NCBI RefSeq assembly: GCF_017948245.1
Contig: NZ_CP072865.1
Location: 2,133,501 to 2,197,500 of the forward strand
Direction: 5' to 3'
From: Rhizobium sp. NLR16a
GTDB lineage: Bacteria; Pseudomonadota; Alphaproteobacteria; Rhizobiales; Rhizobiaceae
DNA: 64,000 nt
The stretch's first letter is position 1, and each line of letters opens with the position of its first letter. The notes under the pieces were generated by a model, which ran no database searches, was not told the DNA's origin, and worked only from the letters and a program-made list of their open reading frames with translations. Made by a program: the position numbers and the translations under genes. This document shows, piece after piece, positions 43,993-50,980 of the stretch.

Positions 43993-44574
43993 TTAATTGC
44001 TCGTCGCGACCAGATCCGACATGTCGCAATTGCGGCGTGGACCATCCCATGGCTGATAGGTGTTGTCTTCCGGCCGATACGATCTGTATCGGGCGGCACA
44101 TCGGGCTGCCGCCTGCGCATTGACTTTCGTGCGGCCGTCTTCAGGGCTTGCGGCGATATTCTGCTGGAACGGTGAGGAGCATTCGCGGATCTCGCCCTTA
44201 TAGGATCGGTAGCTGTTGGTCACAGGATCGAAGGAACGGTAGCGCTTGGCGCACCAGGCAAGGTGCTCGGCGGCGAATTTTGGCTGCGGTGCCTGCAGTT
44301 CTGTCGACGGACGAGCGGGTTGCGAAGCCATACTTGGCGCGACGGTCGCCGGAGCCTCGGTGACATAGCTGGAATAGACCGGCGGAATTCGCTCATAATG
44401 CTGCCGACGTGGATCGACCTTCACCGGACTCGTCGTCCATAGATCGGGGGCGGCAAGGTCCGTGAGCGCGGGCGGTCCGGAATCCGCCACCACATGCGAG
44501 GCAACGGAGGCCGCTGCCATGCAGGCGCCAACCGAGCTGACGATGCCGAAGGCGACGGTCGCAATGGCATTCAT
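43993..44574 (-). CDS. Double BA14K-domain envelope protein
   Basis: The 193-residue protein starts MNAIATVAFGIVSSVGACMAAASVASH, a signal-like hydrophobic N-terminus. Residues 105-140 (HLAWCAKRYRSFDPVTNSYRSYKGEIREC) and 155-187 (AARCAARYRSYRPEDNTYQPWDGPRRNC) are two BA14K domains, each with a cysteine pair. BA14K in Brucella is an immunoreactive lectin-like surface protein. The start codon overlaps the stop of the 53-residue gene upstream by one base (TGATG), indicating coupling. Confidence 0.85.
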   Translation of the reverse strand: MNAIATVAFGIVSSVGACMAAASVASHVVADSGPPALTDLAAPDLWTTSPVKVDPRRQHYERIPPVYSSYVTEAPATVAPSMASQPARPSTELQAPQPKFAAEHLAWCAKRYRSFDPVTNSYRSYKGEIRECSSPFQQNIAASPEDGRTKVNAQAAARCAARYRSYRPEDNTYQPWDGPRRNCDMSDLVATSN

Positions 44575-44735
44575 CAGCTCGCTCCCTGCTGTTGTGCCTG
44601 GGGGACCCAGACACGCGGCCCGGCGCTGCTGTGACCGCCGGTGGCGACCAGCACGGCGATAATGCCGGCGATCGCCAAGAGGATGGCGATCAGCGGCACG
44701 GCGAGACCAGCGGATTTCTCTTCGGAATAGATCAT
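44574..44735 (-). CDS. 53-residue single-helix membrane protein
   Basis: The start MIYSEEKSAGLAVPLIAILLAIAGIIAVLVATGG follows GAGAGGGAAC. It has one long hydrophobic helix (about 11-34) and a short polar C-terminal tail rich in Gln and Ser (VWVPQAQQQGAS), presumably periplasmic. It is below the usual annotation cutoff. It is coupled to the BA14K gene through a TGATG overlap, so the two probably act together in the envelope. Confidence 0.7.
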   Translation of the reverse strand: MIYSEEKSAGLAVPLIAILLAIAGIIAVLVATGGHSSAGPRVWVPQAQQQGAS

Positions 44736-44757
44736 GTTCCCTCTCCTCGATCCGTGC

Positions 44758-44792
44758 GGCCGCACGACGACGCTGTCGTCCATCGTGCGGCC
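44758..44792. terminator. Inverted repeat between glycine-zipper and 53-aa genes
   Basis: GGCCGCACGA (44758-44767) pairs perfectly with TCGTGCGGCC (44783-44792). The 15-base loop contains a further GACG/CGTC pairing. It lies 57 bases after the glycine-zipper gene and 23 bases before the 53-residue gene start, so it may end the first transcript or attenuate the second. Confidence 0.5.
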
Positions 44793-44848
44793 AACCTCAA
44801 AGCTGATGTGCGAAAGGAAGACGCGGCAGGGCCACGTGAACAATCACG

Positions 44849-45247
44849 TCACTTGATCACCTGAATCACCTTGCGGGACGAGGGTTCGACAATGACACGC
44901 TCGTCATTGACCACCGCGTAGGCATATGTCGGATCGTCCGGAACGGGTGTCACCACGACCGTTTCCGGCAGTGGCTGGCCGACGACCACCTTTTCCTTCA
45001 CAACGACGCGTGCCGACGGTGCCGGAGCCTCGCGGACATAGGTGACGACCTTCTCAGGCGGCGGATCGATCGCCGTGCCGACGACTGCGCCGGCAACGCC
45101 GCCGATGGCAGCACCGGCGGGACCACCGACGATGGCTCCGGTGATTGCGCCACCAGCCGCACCATTCACGGTCGAGGACTGGGCGAATGCGACACCTGAC
45201 ATCAGGGTCATGGCAGTTGCCGCGCCTGCAATAAGCTTGAAGAGCAT
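44849..45247 (-). CDS. Glycine-zipper outer-envelope protein
   Basis: The 132-residue start MLFKLIAGAATAMTLMSGVAFAQ is a Sec signal behind AAGGAGGAAAAG; the longer frame upstream is not protein-like. Residues 28-62 (GAAGGAITGAIVGGPAGAAIGGVAGAVVGTAI) form a glycine-zipper segment, then DPPPEKVVTYVREAPAPSARVVVKEKVVVGQPLPETVVVTPVPDD resembles DUF1236-like tails with repeated valine/proline. Such proteins are common in rhizobia and are linked to envelope stress, with unknown function. An EcfG-like promoter with a palindrome 7 bp upstream lies about 40 bases before the ATG. Confidence 0.85.
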   Translation of the reverse strand: MLFKLIAGAATAMTLMSGVAFAQSSTVNGAAGGAITGAIVGGPAGAAIGGVAGAVVGTAIDPPPEKVVTYVREAPAPSARVVVKEKVVVGQPLPETVVVTPVPDDPTYAYAVVNDERVIVEPSSRKVIQVIK

Positions 45248-45294
45248 CTTTTCCTCCTTGCCTTTCAATGCGGCCTGCTTGCCGCTGCCAAACC

Positions 45295-45338
45295 AACTTG
45301 CTGGCAACGAGGTCGTTCCACGCCCCGGACCTCGGTCT
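45295..45338 (-). promoter_or_regulatory. Composite EcfG-type promoter with upstream palindrome
   Basis: On the minus strand AGACCGAGGTCC (45338-45327) is followed by 7 bases, then GGAAC (45319-45315), 16 bases, and AGTT (45298-45295). This fits GGAAC-N16-xGTT. The same palindrome-7-GGAAC layout occurs at 46749-46771. It drives the glycine-zipper gene starting at 45247. Confidence 0.6.
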
Positions 45339-45439
45339 GAGGCATCCCGGCCCTTGGTCTGGATTTCAATATTCGTTGGCGGCGCTATTCTCGAGCCGAA
45401 CGCCATCGCATCGCCGGCTTGGGCAGGAGGCCGAAGGAG

Positions 45440-45712
45440 ATGACACGATCCAACCGCCGGGAAGCTGGACGCAGGCGCCTGGCCATGCGTCTGCCGCAAA
45501 TGCGGACGCTGATCATGCAGGCACGGGACCCGTGGCAGCTCGAGCTTTTCGAGGCCTATCAGATGGCAGTCGAAGCGCGTGATCGGCTTAGAAGACGACG
45601 GTTCAATTTGAAGCTGGTGCGGGAATATGACGAAACCTGTGTCGAGATCGAACAGCACGTCATCGGCGCGATCCATGCCCCTCCCCACCCCAACGACAGC
45701 CTCATCCCCTAA
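45440..45712 (+). CDS. Hypothetical basic helical protein
   Basis: The 90-residue reading starts at the ATG 9 bases after AGGAGG. It is very basic at the N-terminus (MTRSNRREAGRRRLAMRLPQMRTL) and helical afterwards (DPWQLELFEAYQMAVEARDRLRRRRFNLKLVREYDETCVEIEQHVIGAI). No signal or membrane segment exists. I do not recognise it. It is divergent from the glycine-zipper gene with 192 bases between. Confidence 0.6.
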   Translation: MTRSNRREAGRRRLAMRLPQMRTLIMQARDPWQLELFEAYQMAVEARDRLRRRRFNLKLVREYDETCVEIEQHVIGAIHAPPHPNDSLIP

Positions 45713-45806
45713 TCGGCGACCGTCAGTTCAATCCAGGCGGCAGGGCAATGTTGTCCGTACGAGCCCCGGCACCGGCTATCCGCGCGCAAGAGGATGCCGG
45801 AAGGGG

Positions 45807-46661
45807 TTAAGGGGTCCGGCCGGAGACGACCAGGGCGCTCATGCTGCCGCAAGGGCGGGCGCCATGGCGGGACGCCACCCGCTCGGCCACCTCATCAACA
45901 ATCTCCGACATGCGCTCCGGTGCCCGCGATTCAATTTCTCCGCTGAGCGGCGTGCCCCGGCAGAAAGCGGTCGCGACATCATGTGCTGTGGCCGCGGCAG
46001 AGGTCAGTTCGAGCCGTTCGCAGGAAACGGCCTCGAAGCCCGCCGATGACACTTCAGCCTTGATCGAGCCAGGGTCGAAATACGAATATGGCAGGCGCCT
46101 CAGGAAATCTGGAGGATCCGGCGGGAAGATGCCTGCCAGACATTCGTCCACACATCGTGCGAAATCGTTGGCAGCAAGCGAATCCCACGTCGAAAACAGG
46201 AAATGGCCTCCGCTCCGCAACACTCTTTTCGCCTCGCGATAAGCCTTCGGCTTGTCAGGAAAGAACATGACACCGAACTGGCACGCGACGAGATCGAACA
46301 TCAAATGGGCGAACGGCAGATCCTGCGCATCCGCGTGCATCCAATGCGTTCGCGACATCGTCAGTGATGGTGCGCCGACATCGATCATCGCCTGGCTGAA
46401 ATCGGTGGCAACGATCTCGGCCGTCGGATCGAGCTTCGCCCGCAGAGCGCGGGTCAAAGCGCCAGTCCCCGCCGCGACTTCGAGCACGCTGACCGGCTTC
46501 GACCGTTCGGCGACGATTGCCATCTCCGACGCGTAGGGCTCGAAAAGAATCGGTACGAGAAGGGCCTGGTAAAGGTCGGCGACGCCTGCCCCGAACGGTG
46601 TGGGTGACGCGACAAATGCGGCGTCTGCGCCGCCTTCGATGTTCGCAGAAGTTGTCACCAT
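45807..46661 (-). CDS. SAM-dependent methyltransferase
   Basis: The 284-residue class I methyltransferase has its SAM motif VLEVAAGTGALTRAL at about 59-73. Motif II/III regions follow as HADAQDLPFAHLMFDLVACQFGVMFFPD and EAKRVLRSGGHFLFSTWD, the UbiE-like or Methyltransf_11 type. The C-terminal 90 residues form a cap of unknown specificity. The substrate cannot be told. It is divergent from the 58-residue gene, across a 157-base gap that carries an EcfG promoter for the opposite strand. Confidence 0.85.
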   Translation of the reverse strand: MVTTSANIEGGADAAFVASPTPFGAGVADLYQALLVPILFEPYASEMAIVAERSKPVSVLEVAAGTGALTRALRAKLDPTAEIVATDFSQAMIDVGAPSLTMSRTHWMHADAQDLPFAHLMFDLVACQFGVMFFPDKPKAYREAKRVLRSGGHFLFSTWDSLAANDFARCVDECLAGIFPPDPPDFLRRLPYSYFDPGSIKAEVSSAGFEAVSCERLELTSAAATAHDVATAFCRGTPLSGEIESRAPERMSEIVDEVAERVASRHGARPCGSMSALVVSGRTP

Positions 46662-46725
46662 AAGCCTCCAAACCCAACTCCATCAGAACTGAAATATGGC
46701 TGAACCCGCTGTTGTCCACGGGGAC

Positions 46726-46792
46726 GGACCTTGGTCCCAGGCCCCTTCGACCGAAGTCCCCGTAGAGGAACGACGCGCCTGACCGCGTCGTT
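46726..46792 (+). promoter_or_regulatory. EcfG-type promoter (exact consensus) with two palindromes
   Basis: GGAAC (46767-46771), then 17 bases, then CGTT (46789-46792) matches the RpoE2 consensus exactly. GACCGAAGTCC (46749-46759) sits 7 bases upstream of GGAAC, and GGACCTTGGTCC (46726-46737) lies further upstream. Transcription should start near 46799, 20 bases before the ATG at 46819. Confidence 0.75.
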
Positions 46793-46818
46793 TGAAGGAT
46801 ACGTAAGGAGATCCGCAC

Positions 46819-46995
46819 ATGCCCCAGAGGAACAGATCCCATGCCAATGACGCTTGGAACATCTCGGTCATCGCCCTCGTCATCGTTCTGGCCGGCCTTC
46901 TCTATGTCTTCGGCGCAGCCATGTCAGGCGATAGCCTCCAATTGACCGAGAGCATCAGAGGCGCAGAGGTCTTCGATACCAGGAATCTGCCCTGA
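46819..46995 (+). CDS. 58-residue single-helix membrane protein
   Basis: An ATG preceded by TAAGGAG opens a 58-codon frame ending in TGA at 46993-46995. The product MPQRNRSHANDAWNISVIAL continues with VIVLAGLLYVFGAAMSGDSLQLTESIRGAE. It has one hydrophobic helix (about 15-35) and a polar C-terminal tail. The clean EcfG promoter and strong ribosome binding site make it likely real, though it falls under common length cutoffs. Function is unknown; it ends 64 bases before the sensor kinase gene and could be cotranscribed with it. Confidence 0.75.
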   Translation: MPQRNRSHANDAWNISVIALVIVLAGLLYVFGAAMSGDSLQLTESIRGAEVFDTRNLP

Positions 46996-47059
46996 TCCCG
47001 TCTGGAAAAACTCTAAAGACGCGGTAGGTTAGTCGGCAAAGTCTCATGCCGGTATCAAA

Positions 47060-48448
47060 ATGAATTGGCTTCGCCGCTGGAATGCCCGCTCACTCGCCTC
47101 GCAATTTTTCATCGCGGGTGGCTTGGTCTCGGTCGCCGCCATGTTTCTGGTGGGCATTCTTGTTACCCATCTGATCGAGGAAGCCGTCATTCATAATTCC
47201 GGCGCGGCGACGGCGCTTTACGTCGACAGTGTGGTGGCGCCGCTGCTTCCCGACATGCAAACGGAATCTCTGCTGGACGAAGGCAGCGCTCAGGCTCTCG
47301 ACGAAACGCTCGGCCAGGGGGCGCTTGGCAGGCGCCTTGTCTCTTTCAGGCTGTGGCGAAACGACGGCACCATCCTCTACTCGAACAACAAGGAACTGGT
47401 GGGCCAGAAGTTTCCCCTGAACGCCAAGCTGCAGAAGGCATTCGCCGGCTCGCTCGTTGCGCGCTACGAGATTGCCGATGACCCGGAAAGCGGTACCGAG
47501 CGCGCGATCGGCAAGCCGCTGATGGAAATCTACAATCCGGTTCTCCAGCCGTGGTCCGGCCAGGCGGTCGCTGTGCTCGAATTCTACGAGACGGCAGAAG
47601 GCCTCGGCGACAGTCTGGCGCACGCGAGGCTGCAGAGTTGGGGGGCCGTCGCCGCTCTCACAGGCATCTTTTTCCTCGTTCTCTCCGCCCTGGTGTTTCG
47701 GGGAAGCCGCACGATAGAAGCACAGCGCAGGGATCTCAAGGAACGGGTCAAGGAATTGTCTGCGCTGCTGGCGGAAAATCGCGGGTTGCAGCGGCGGCTG
47801 CAGCGCGCCTCGCAGCGCGTGGCGGCGCTGAACGAAACATATCTGCGCAGCATCGGCGCCGATCTTCACGACGGTCCGGCACAGCACATTGCCTATGCTT
47901 CACTGCGGCTGGACAGCGACTTATTGATCAACGCATCCACCGAACCCGAAGCACGGGAAAAAGAACTTGCCTGGATACGCTCGAGCCTCGCCGAAGCCAT
48001 GACGGAAATCCGCAATATCTGCAGTGGCCTGGTGCTCCCGCAGATCGAAAAGTCGTCGATCACCGAGATCGTGCTGCGGGTCGTCGAAGCGCATCGGCAC
48101 AAGACGGAAACCGTTGTCGAAACGATCATTGACGAGGATGGACCCGAACTCGCCGCTGCCGTAAAGATCTGTATCTATCGCTTCGTTCAGGAAGCCTTGA
48201 ACAACGCCTATCGCCATGGCGGGGGCGTTCAGCAGACCGTGAAAGCCGTGTCGCACAATGGTCATGTTTGTGTGGCGGTCAGTGATCGTGGCGATGGTTT
48301 CGACCCGACGGAGGTGAGGCCGACAAGCCTCGGCCTGGTGGGGCTGCGCGAACGCATCGACAGCCTGGGGGGATCTTTCGATATCGAGACGGGCGAAGGG
48401 GGAACGACCGTGACCATGACCTTCGAGCCTATGGAAGCTGGAGACTAG
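47060..48448 (+). CDS. Membrane sensor histidine kinase (HisKA_3/NarX-like)
   Basis: The 462-residue protein has a first membrane helix at about 14-38 and a second at about 195-218; the periplasmic part between them (about 40-190) has no recognised domain. A coiled coil (IEAQRRDLKERVKELSALLAENRGLQRRLQ) leads to the HisKA_3 box around H270 (DLHDGPAQHIAYASLR). The HATPase domain carries FVQEALNNAYRHGGG (N box), SDRGDGFDP (G1) and GLVGLRERIDSLGG (G2). It is followed 2 bases later by its response regulator. The signal is unknown. Confidence 0.93.
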   Translation: MNWLRRWNARSLASQFFIAGGLVSVAAMFLVGILVTHLIEEAVIHNSGAATALYVDSVVAPLLPDMQTESLLDEGSAQALDETLGQGALGRRLVSFRLWRNDGTILYSNNKELVGQKFPLNAKLQKAFAGSLVARYEIADDPESGTERAIGKPLMEIYNPVLQPWSGQAVAVLEFYETAEGLGDSLAHARLQSWGAVAALTGIFFLVLSALVFRGSRTIEAQRRDLKERVKELSALLAENRGLQRRLQRASQRVAALNETYLRSIGADLHDGPAQHIAYASLRLDSDLLINASTEPEAREKELAWIRSSLAEAMTEIRNICSGLVLPQIEKSSITEIVLRVVEAHRHKTETVVETIIDEDGPELAAAVKICIYRFVQEALNNAYRHGGGVQQTVKAVSHNGHVCVAVSDRGDGFDPTEVRPTSLGLVGLRERIDSLGGSFDIETGEGGTTVTMTFEPMEAGD

Positions 48449-48450
48449 AG

Positions 48451-49074
48451 ATGACACCAATCACCGTCGGGGTCGTGGACGACCACCCGCTTTTTCGCGA
48501 GGGCGTAACGCGCAGCTTGTCGGAGATGAGCGACTTCGTGGTCATTGGCGAAGGCGCCAGCAGCGAAGACGCCGCCATGATCGCCTCGAACAACCGCCCC
48601 GATGTGATGCTTCTAGATGTTTCGATGCCCGGCGGCGGATTGGCTGCGATCGGCGATGTCCTGGCGCTGAGCCCGTCGACGAAAGTGCTGATGTTGACGG
48701 TGTCGGAGGAGGTGGACACGCTGCTCGGAGCCCTGCAGCAGGGCGCGATGGGCTACGTTCTCAAAGGTGTCGGCTCCCGCGGTCTCGCGGAAGCGATTAA
48801 AACCGTCCTCAGCGGATCGCGATATGTCTCGCCGACGATGTCGGCGAAGGCGATGGAAAATTCGCTGCAAAACGGAAACTCCGACAAGAACAGTCTGACG
48901 CCAAGGGAGCGCGAGGTGATGGATCTCGTCGCCCAGGGTCTGTCAAACAAGCATATCGGCCTGCGCCTCAACCTGCAGGAAAAGACCGTGAAGCACCATA
49001 TGACACAGATCCTGAGCAAGCTCGGCGCTTCGAACAGGACCGAAGCGGCCCTGCAATGGCGCGAACGGCGATAG
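48451..49074 (+). CDS. NarL/FixJ-type response regulator
   Basis: The 207-residue protein has a receiver domain (about 1-120) with the acidic pair DD at residues 10-11, phospho-acceptor D56 in LLDVSMP, Thr in MLTVSEE and Lys in YVLKGVG. A LuxR helix-turn-helix follows (SLTPREREVMDLVAQGLSNKHIGLRLNLQEKTVKHHMTQILSKLG). It begins 2 bases after the kinase. It is the natural candidate to bind the GGACYTNRGTCY palindromes found upstream of four neighbours, but no target is proven. Confidence 0.94.
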   Translation: MTPITVGVVDDHPLFREGVTRSLSEMSDFVVIGEGASSEDAAMIASNNRPDVMLLDVSMPGGGLAAIGDVLALSPSTKVLMLTVSEEVDTLLGALQQGAMGYVLKGVGSRGLAEAIKTVLSGSRYVSPTMSAKAMENSLQNGNSDKNSLTPREREVMDLVAQGLSNKHIGLRLNLQEKTVKHHMTQILSKLGASNRTEAALQWRERR

Positions 49075-49122
49075 CGCCTGGTCGATCTGCGATCCCTACC
49101 GCGCCGTTTTCCGCATTCTGCC

Positions 49123-49659
49123 TCAGCGAAGGAAATTGCTCAGCCGGTTTGCGTCGCCAGCCGTCGCCTGCCTGCTTATGATCGTCCTGCCCTTCGAGTC
49201 CTTCATGATATATCGGCCACTGCGAAGGCTTTCGGTGATGCCGTTCGCGTGTCGAACGTTGATCGACCCATCGGTGCCTTCGGTCGCTCTGGCCTTCGAT
49301 CCTGTCGGCGACGAGGCTGATGAGGAAGAGGATCGGGCGTTGCTGTTGGAGCTTCCACCTGCGCTGCTGCCGGAACCGCCGTTTCCGCCCCCATTGCCAC
49401 TGCCTCCCCCGTTGCCACTGCCTCCCCCGTTGCCACTGCCTCCCCCGTTGCCACTGCCTCCGCCGTTGCCGCTTCCGCCGCCGTTGCCGTTCCCGTTATT
49501 GCCGTCTTTTGCCTCTGCGTGTTTCACCGACAGAACGCGAAGCGAGCCATCGAGATTGATTGTCACAGGCGATGCGGCAACTACCAAGGCCACAGCCGCG
49601 CTGCCGCCCAATCTCAGAAAATCCCGTTTCGAGATAGTCAACGCCATTCCCTTGTTCAT
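49123..49659 (-). CDS. Exported Gly-rich repeat protein
   Basis: I chose the start MNKGMALTISKRDFLRLGG (178 residues); a longer frame from a TTG exists. The N-terminus looks like a twin-arginine-type signal with KR in place of RR (SKRDFLRLGGSAAVALVVAASPV). After NLDGSLRVLSVKHAEAKDGN comes a tandem GNGGGS repeat (about five copies), then a Ser-rich linker and a C-terminal domain (SINVRHANGITESLRSGRYIMKDSKGRTIISRQATAGD). The tail resembles small surface-binding domains but I cannot name it. The repeat length may vary among strains. Confidence 0.75.
   Translation of the reverse strand: MNKGMALTISKRDFLRLGGSAAVALVVAASPVTINLDGSLRVLSVKHAEAKDGNNGNGNGGGSGNGGGSGNGGGSGNGGGSGNGGGSGNGGGNGGSGSSAGGSSNSNARSSSSSASSPTGSKARATEGTDGSINVRHANGITESLRSGRYIMKDSKGRTIISRQATAGDANRLSNFLR
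49388..49477. repeat. 18-bp tandem repeat within Gly-rich gene
   Basis: Four copies of CCCCCGTTGCCACTGCCT (18 bp, first one with an A for G) run from 49388 to 49459 and a degenerate fifth follows to 49477. Read on the minus strand they encode the GNGGGS hexapeptide. The near-identity of units implies recent slippage or recombination. Confidence 0.9.
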
Positions 49660-49720
49660 CCGTTTTTCGCCGTTCCTACGCTTATGGAAGGCCTTGAGGA
49701 TTTTCGCTTTTCCGAAGCCT

Positions 49721-49766
49721 AAATGCAACCGGACCTAGGTACTAAGAAAAGGCAGGACTTTGGTCC
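49721..49766 (-). promoter_or_regulatory. Shared upstream block and palindromes before Gly-rich gene
   Basis: AAATGCAACCGGA (49721-49733) is identical to 43897-43909. GGACTTTGGTCC (49755-49766) is a palindrome, and GGACCTAGGTAC (49731-49742) is a weaker relative 24 bp away. All are upstream of the minus-strand Gly-rich gene. Confidence 0.55.
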
Positions 49767-49878
49767 GGCATGCAGTGGATGCGCCCCCAAGCGATGTCAT
49801 CACAAATACTGACTCGGCGCGTATATTGTCGACATTGTCGCCGTGGTGTTGCTGGATGAGGCGCAGACGCATTTTTCT

Positions 49879-49904
49879 GGAACTTCTTTCCTCGTCATCG
49901 CTTT
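49879..49904 (+). promoter_or_regulatory. Candidate EcfG/RpoE2-type promoter before DUF883-like gene
   Basis: GGAAC (49879-49883), a 17-base spacer, then CTTT (49901-49904) deviates from cGTT at one base. The predicted start lies about 25 bases before the ATG at 49935. AACAGAGGAC provides a weak ribosome binding site. Confidence 0.5.
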
Positions 49905-49934
49905 GATTATCAAAGTGCAACAGAGGACACCGCG

Positions 49935-50432
49935 ATGCCGAACCCGAATGATTCACCCGCCGTCCAGTCCCTGCGAAAAGAGCAGGCAGAGCAGCGAAAA
50001 CAGTCCCGAAAGGGTGAACTGGACAAAGCGATCGAAGACACGTTTCCCGCGTCTGATCCTGTTTCCGCCACTCATACCTCCATCCCCGCCGGTCGCAGCG
50101 ATGTCGAGGCGGCTGAGCGGGTGAAGCGGGAGCCTGATCCGACCGCGCTTGACCAAGACTATCCGCTGGTCGATCAAGCCCTACGCTCCACCGGCCAAAT
50201 TGCCCGCGCCTCGGACAGATTCGATGCCGACCGCGAGGAACTGCGCGCGCTTCAGAAAGAAGCCGGTCGGATGGCGGAGTCCGCCTCGGAGCTGGCGTCC
50301 GGAACAGCCCGTCTGGCAAAGGCGGAAGCTAGGAGTTTCGTCCAGGACATCGAGGATCGGATCCGCCGGCAGCCCCTGACGGCTGCAGCGATCGTCGCCG
50401 GCATCGCCTTCGTCTTCGGCGCGACGCGCTGA
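49935..50432 (+). CDS. DUF883/YqjD-like stress protein
   Basis: The 165-residue protein has a charged N-terminus (VQSLRKEQAEQRKQSRKGELDKAIEDTFPASDPVS, a motif frequent in rhizobial stress proteins), a coiled-coil middle (DADREELRALQKEAGRMAESASELASG) and a C-terminal membrane helix (RRQPLTAAAIVAGIAFVFGATR). This layout resembles YqjD/ElaB-type proteins that anchor stationary-phase ribosomes to the membrane, but homology is inferred from layout only. A GFA-family gene follows 10 bases later. Confidence 0.8.
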   Translation: MPNPNDSPAVQSLRKEQAEQRKQSRKGELDKAIEDTFPASDPVSATHTSIPAGRSDVEAAERVKREPDPTALDQDYPLVDQALRSTGQIARASDRFDADREELRALQKEAGRMAESASELASGTARLAKAEARSFVQDIEDRIRRQPLTAAAIVAGIAFVFGATR

Positions 50433-50442
50433 GAGGACCACG

Positions 50443-50844
50443 ATGGCGAGCCAATGGACCGGCGGCTGCCTGTGCGGATCCTGCCGTTACGAATTCGCCG
50501 GCGATCCGCCGCATTCGGGATACTGCCATTGCGACATGTGCAAGAAAGCGACCGGAGGTCCTTTCGCGGTTCTTGTCCAGGCCAAGGTTGAAGATCTCGT
50601 CTGGATAAAAGCTTCCCCTGCCGTATACCGATCCTCACCCATTGCGACACGCGGCTTTTGCGGCAAATGCGGAACGCCGCTCTTCCTTCAGTATGACGGC
50701 GACGAACTGATCCGCGTGACGGTCGGCTCGCTCGATCGCCCCGACAGGATTCGCCCGGCAGGTCATTACGGCGTGGAGAGCCGGCTTGACTGGGCCAACT
50801 GCGGGCGCGGACTACCGGAGGAGGAAACTCAGGAGCGCTTCTGA
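50443..50844 (+). CDS. GFA-family zinc protein (CENP-V/formaldehyde-activating type)
   Basis: The 133-residue protein carries the zinc sites of the family: GGCLCGSCRY (7-16), GYCHCDMCKKATGG (about 27-40) and FCGKCGTPLF (about 72-81). Family members were named for glutathione-dependent formaldehyde activation, but that activity is disputed and most have no known reaction. It probably forms an operon with the DUF883-like gene upstream. Confidence 0.9.
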   Translation: MASQWTGGCLCGSCRYEFAGDPPHSGYCHCDMCKKATGGPFAVLVQAKVEDLVWIKASPAVYRSSPIATRGFCGKCGTPLFLQYDGDELIRVTVGSLDRPDRIRPAGHYGVESRLDWANCGRGLPEEETQERF

Positions 50845-50980
50845 AGCATGCCGCGCAAAATCATGCTGCGGCTTTGCAGCGCTGACATGCGTTTGAAGTA
50901 GACCGGTGACGCGCGACAAGTGAACCTGTTAGATTGCGCCAGCTTCCCGATCTTGCCAGCACCGCTTCGCATGAGCTCTC

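Noticed and set aside
44723..44739. GGAAC just before the 53-residue gene
   Set aside because: It overlaps the ribosome binding site and start codon and has no -10 partner at 16-17 bases.
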